Source of the DNA: T3Sed10-241 sp036751905
GTDB lineage: Bacteria; Bacteroidota; Bacteroidia; Flavobacteriales_D; Cryomorphaceae
Direction of reading: 5' to 3'
DNA length: 42,455 nt
Assembly: GCA_036751905.1 (NCBI GenBank)
Contig: DAIOTP010000011.1
Location: 1 to 42,455 of the forward strand
Shown here: positions 40,379 through 42,455 of the stretch, in pieces
How positions within the stretch are numbered: the first letter of the stretch is position 1
Layout of the letters: every line of letters starts with the position of its first letter
The notes under the pieces: model-generated
What the model saw: only the letters and a program-made list of their open reading frames with translations
Databases searched by the model: none
Told to the model about the DNA's origin: nothing
Program-made: the position numbers and the translations under genes

Positions 40379-42361
40379 ATGAAAAAACTTCTCTACACAC
40401 TAGGATTTCTTGCCTTGGGCGCAGCTGTAAGCGCTCAAGCTCCATCCTTTAAAAACAGTTCGTTAAAGAATCAAGTCAACATACAGGAGCGGATGAAACT
40501 TGTTTCAACTCCTGCTCCTCGTGACATCACTCCTATGAGTGCAATACAAAATAGGGATGAAGTTTTCTTTTTTTCTGACTTCTCTGATGCGAACGAATGG
40601 GTAATCACTGACCAAGGCACACCCCCAGCTCCATGGCAAATTGTTACCGCCGCACCAGCGCCATATCCCGCAGTGAACTTTCCAGGTGCTGCCGACGGCT
40701 TTGCTTTTGCGCCGGGCGATGATGTTGGAAACAATTCTGTACAAAATACATTCATACGTACTGCCAATCCTGTGGACTTGTCGGATGCGGATATCGTTAT
40801 TTTGACATTCCTTCAATACACCGGGCGATGGATGACCGAGTATTTGGTGGAGTACAGCTACGATGGCGTAAATTGGTTGAACATTCCTATCAATGGCCAA
40901 ATGGTCAACAATGATGTCACTACCAATCCCGAGGAAGCCTTTATCAATGTCACAGAACAATTTGCCAATCAGCCTGCCGTATGGTTCGGATTTAGGTATC
41001 AAGCCAACTGGGGCTTCTGGTGGGCAATTGATGATGTTCAGTTGGGTGGTCCTTTGGGCAATGACATGGCCATGCAAGGCGCTTGGTTTGGAAATGCTGT
41101 TTTGACAGATTTCGGTGCAGAAACAATCGAAGAGGTGGAAACATGGGATGACTACGAGTACCAATTGAACATGGAGTATACCCATTACCCAAAAGGTTTG
41201 GTAGTTCCATTGAACTTCACTGCTTTTGCAATCAACAACGGTACTGAGACCCAAACCAACGTTCGCTTGTCAGCAACCGTAACTACTCCTTCAGGCGTTG
41301 AAGGTCCATTTCTCTCTGCGGAAGGTGTAAATCTTGCCTTTGAAGATGAGGCACTATTTACAATCGAAAACGTAGTGCTCGACGCGTTCGCTGATGGTGG
41401 AGAACTAGGGGAATACATTGTCAACATGGAAATAATTTCTGATCAGGATGATGAAAATCCCGGTAACAATTCAGAACAACCTAAATATTTCAAGGTAACT
41501 GAGGATACATTCGCCAATGACAGTGATTTCGATTGGTTAAACAATGTACCTCTTACAACAAACCGCATCATAGGTACACGTTACGCTTTCATTGAGCCTG
41601 CGACCATCACCCACATTAAGTTTGCTATCATGCAGAGTACTACAGAAGGCTCTACCATCATTTCTGAAGAAGGAGAATCATGCTTCCCCAACGTACGGGC
41701 AGCATCAGTGATCCAACCAGTAGGTCCAAACAATCCTGATAGCCCAATTTTTGAACAAACGGAAATTGAGTACGTTGTGGAATTGGATGACATCAATTTC
41801 ATTCCAGGAACACCACCACTGACGTATATCATTATGGAATTGCCTGAGCCGGTTGAGGCTACGACAGATAGGGTATTCCAGGCCGAAATTCGCTTCCCCG
41901 CCACGGTGGACGATGTGGATCAGATTGCCATTGCCATGCAGAGTGGCCGCGAGACCTTTGCCAGCGTAGTGCGCAACTTTACTGCACAGCCTGCTCCATT
42001 TGGACAAGGCTGGTTTGGACTGGGTGACTTTGGTGCAGCCATTCGGTTTGTAACTTCAAACCCATTGAGCGCAAACCCTTCGATTGATCAGCTGAAGTTT
42101 AACATGAGCCAAAACTTCCCCAACCCAACTTTCGGTGAAACTACAATCAACTGGGAACTCTATACCCCAGCCCAAAATGTACGTTTTTCAATTACCGACA
42201 TTACTGGAAAAACTGTTTTTGCCAAAGACTTGGGTGAGCGTCCAGCTGGAAAGCAAGAGCCTTTGATCCTTGACCTGAACCGCTTCGCTGCTGGTGTTTA
42301 CCAATATGGACTTACCATAGGCAATGAGCGCCTTGTGAAAAAATTGGTCATCACCAAGTAA
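40379..42361 (+). CDS. Secreted protein with type IX secretion C-terminal sorting domain
   Basis: 660 residues. A Sec signal peptide (MKKLLYTLGFLALGAAVSAQ) is followed by a jelly-roll-like region (about residues 60-225) with WWAIDDVQLGG, as in MAM/concanavalin-type domains of Bacteroidota surface proteins. A central CARDB-like or Ig-like part follows. The last about 85 residues are the type A sorting tail: MSQNFPNPTFGETTINW, FSITDITGKTVFAKDLG, LDLNRFAAGVYQYGL and RLVKKLVITK. This targets the protein through T9SS to the surface or medium and agrees with gldD/gldE at the other end of the window. No catalytic motif was seen. Confidence 0.9.
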   Translation: MKKLLYTLGFLALGAAVSAQAPSFKNSSLKNQVNIQERMKLVSTPAPRDITPMSAIQNRDEVFFFSDFSDANEWVITDQGTPPAPWQIVTAAPAPYPAVNFPGAADGFAFAPGDDVGNNSVQNTFIRTANPVDLSDADIVILTFLQYTGRWMTEYLVEYSYDGVNWLNIPINGQMVNNDVTTNPEEAFINVTEQFANQPAVWFGFRYQANWGFWWAIDDVQLGGPLGNDMAMQGAWFGNAVLTDFGAETIEEVETWDDYEYQLNMEYTHYPKGLVVPLNFTAFAINNGTETQTNVRLSATVTTPSGVEGPFLSAEGVNLAFEDEALFTIENVVLDAFADGGELGEYIVNMEIISDQDDENPGNNSEQPKYFKVTEDTFANDSDFDWLNNVPLTTNRIIGTRYAFIEPATITHIKFAIMQSTTEGSTIISEEGESCFPNVRAASVIQPVGPNNPDSPIFEQTEIEYVVELDDINFIPGTPPLTYIIMELPEPVEATTDRVFQAEIRFPATVDDVDQIAIAMQSGRETFASVVRNFTAQPAPFGQGWFGLGDFGAAIRFVTSNPLSANPSIDQLKFNMSQNFPNPTFGETTINWELYTPAQNVRFSITDITGKTVFAKDLGERPAGKQEPLILDLNRFAAGVYQYGLTIGNERLVKKLVITK

Positions 42362-42399
42362 GTTTAGCTTCTTAAAGATTTTCATTTGACGTGAATCGG

Positions 42400-42432
42400 T
42401 AGGGCCGCCCGAAAGGGCGGCCCTACTTTTTT
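42400..42432 (+). terminator. Strong Rho-independent terminator
   Basis: TAGGGCCGCCC (42400-42410) and GGGCGGCCCTA (42415-42425) are perfectly complementary over 11 pairs around a GAAA tetraloop, followed by c and six T. It closes the T9SS cargo gene. Confidence 0.93.
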
Positions 42433-42455
42433 CTATCATATGCCAAGCCATTCCT

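Overview
The window is chromosomal DNA of a member of the Bacteroidota, probably a gliding or T9SS-bearing flavobacterium-like lineage; the family cannot be fixed from the sequence alone. Evidence: the mutY-ssb-gldE-gldD block, a secreted protein with a type IX secretion (Por) C-terminal tail, a 30-residue AURKAIP1/COX24-type basic protein next to an RNase E/G without scaffold tail, and repeated promoters of the Bacteroidota type (TAnnTTTG near -7, sometimes TTTG near -33). Genes are dense, with many 1-14 bp overlaps and few Shine-Dalgarno-like leaders. No tRNA, rRNA, CRISPR array, transposase or phage gene was seen. No gene-free stretch exceeds 300 bases. Three runs of exactly 10 N lie inside genes and look like placeholders of unknown true length.

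Layout. 1-3.7 kb: end of an unknown membrane protein, then gldD, gldE, ssb and mutY on the minus strand. 3.7-6.4 kb: HU, a TPR protein, the 30-residue basic protein and rng on the plus strand. 6.4-12.5 kb: a minus-strand operon SpoIIM-fusion / DUF4129-like / DUF4350 / MoxR ATPase / DUF58, divergent from an RDD membrane protein. 12.6-16.7 kb: RDD, recX, prfB (with programmed +1 frameshift), an ArsC-family protein and fumC; all but the recX-prfB junction overlap by 1-4 bases. 16.8-20.8 kb: a cupin-like secreted protein, then minus-strand GDP-mannose pyrophosphorylase, aminotransferase, SprT and a previously hidden 51-residue lipoprotein.

20.9-24.3 kb: MlaE/MlaF-type lipid ABC transporter facing a membrane-anchored MutS-family ATPase. 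24.4-27.6 kb: MarR regulator with YceI, then an outer-membrane barrel and an M23/LysM peptidase. 27.8-28.7 kb: small tail-anchored protein and nitroreductase. 28.9-32.3 kb: a stress-like accessory cluster with three diverged DUF1905 (YdeI/OmdA) paralogues, a DJ-1/PfpI protein, a pyridoxamine-oxidase-fold protein and a Rho-N-like small protein. 32.4-35.5 kb: FAD/NAD(P)H oxidoreductase plus a NosR/NapH-like iron-sulphur membrane protein. 35.6-37.2 kb: UbiA-like protein and an unknown secreted/membrane protein. 37.4-42.4 kb: gcvP and the T9SS cargo protein, closed by a strong terminator.

Most notable signals: (1) at least five genes have a TAnnTTTG promoter box only 4-6 bases before the start codon, which predicts leaderless mRNAs and fixes several start sites; (2) prfB combines such a leaderless start with an internal Shine-Dalgarno-stimulated frameshift, in a phylum whose ribosomes are thought to hide the anti-Shine-Dalgarno; (3) a small lipoprotein gene overlaps sprT; (4) the DUF1905 trio; (5) the oxidoreductase/NosR-like electron-transfer unit, whose fusion state hides behind an assembly gap.
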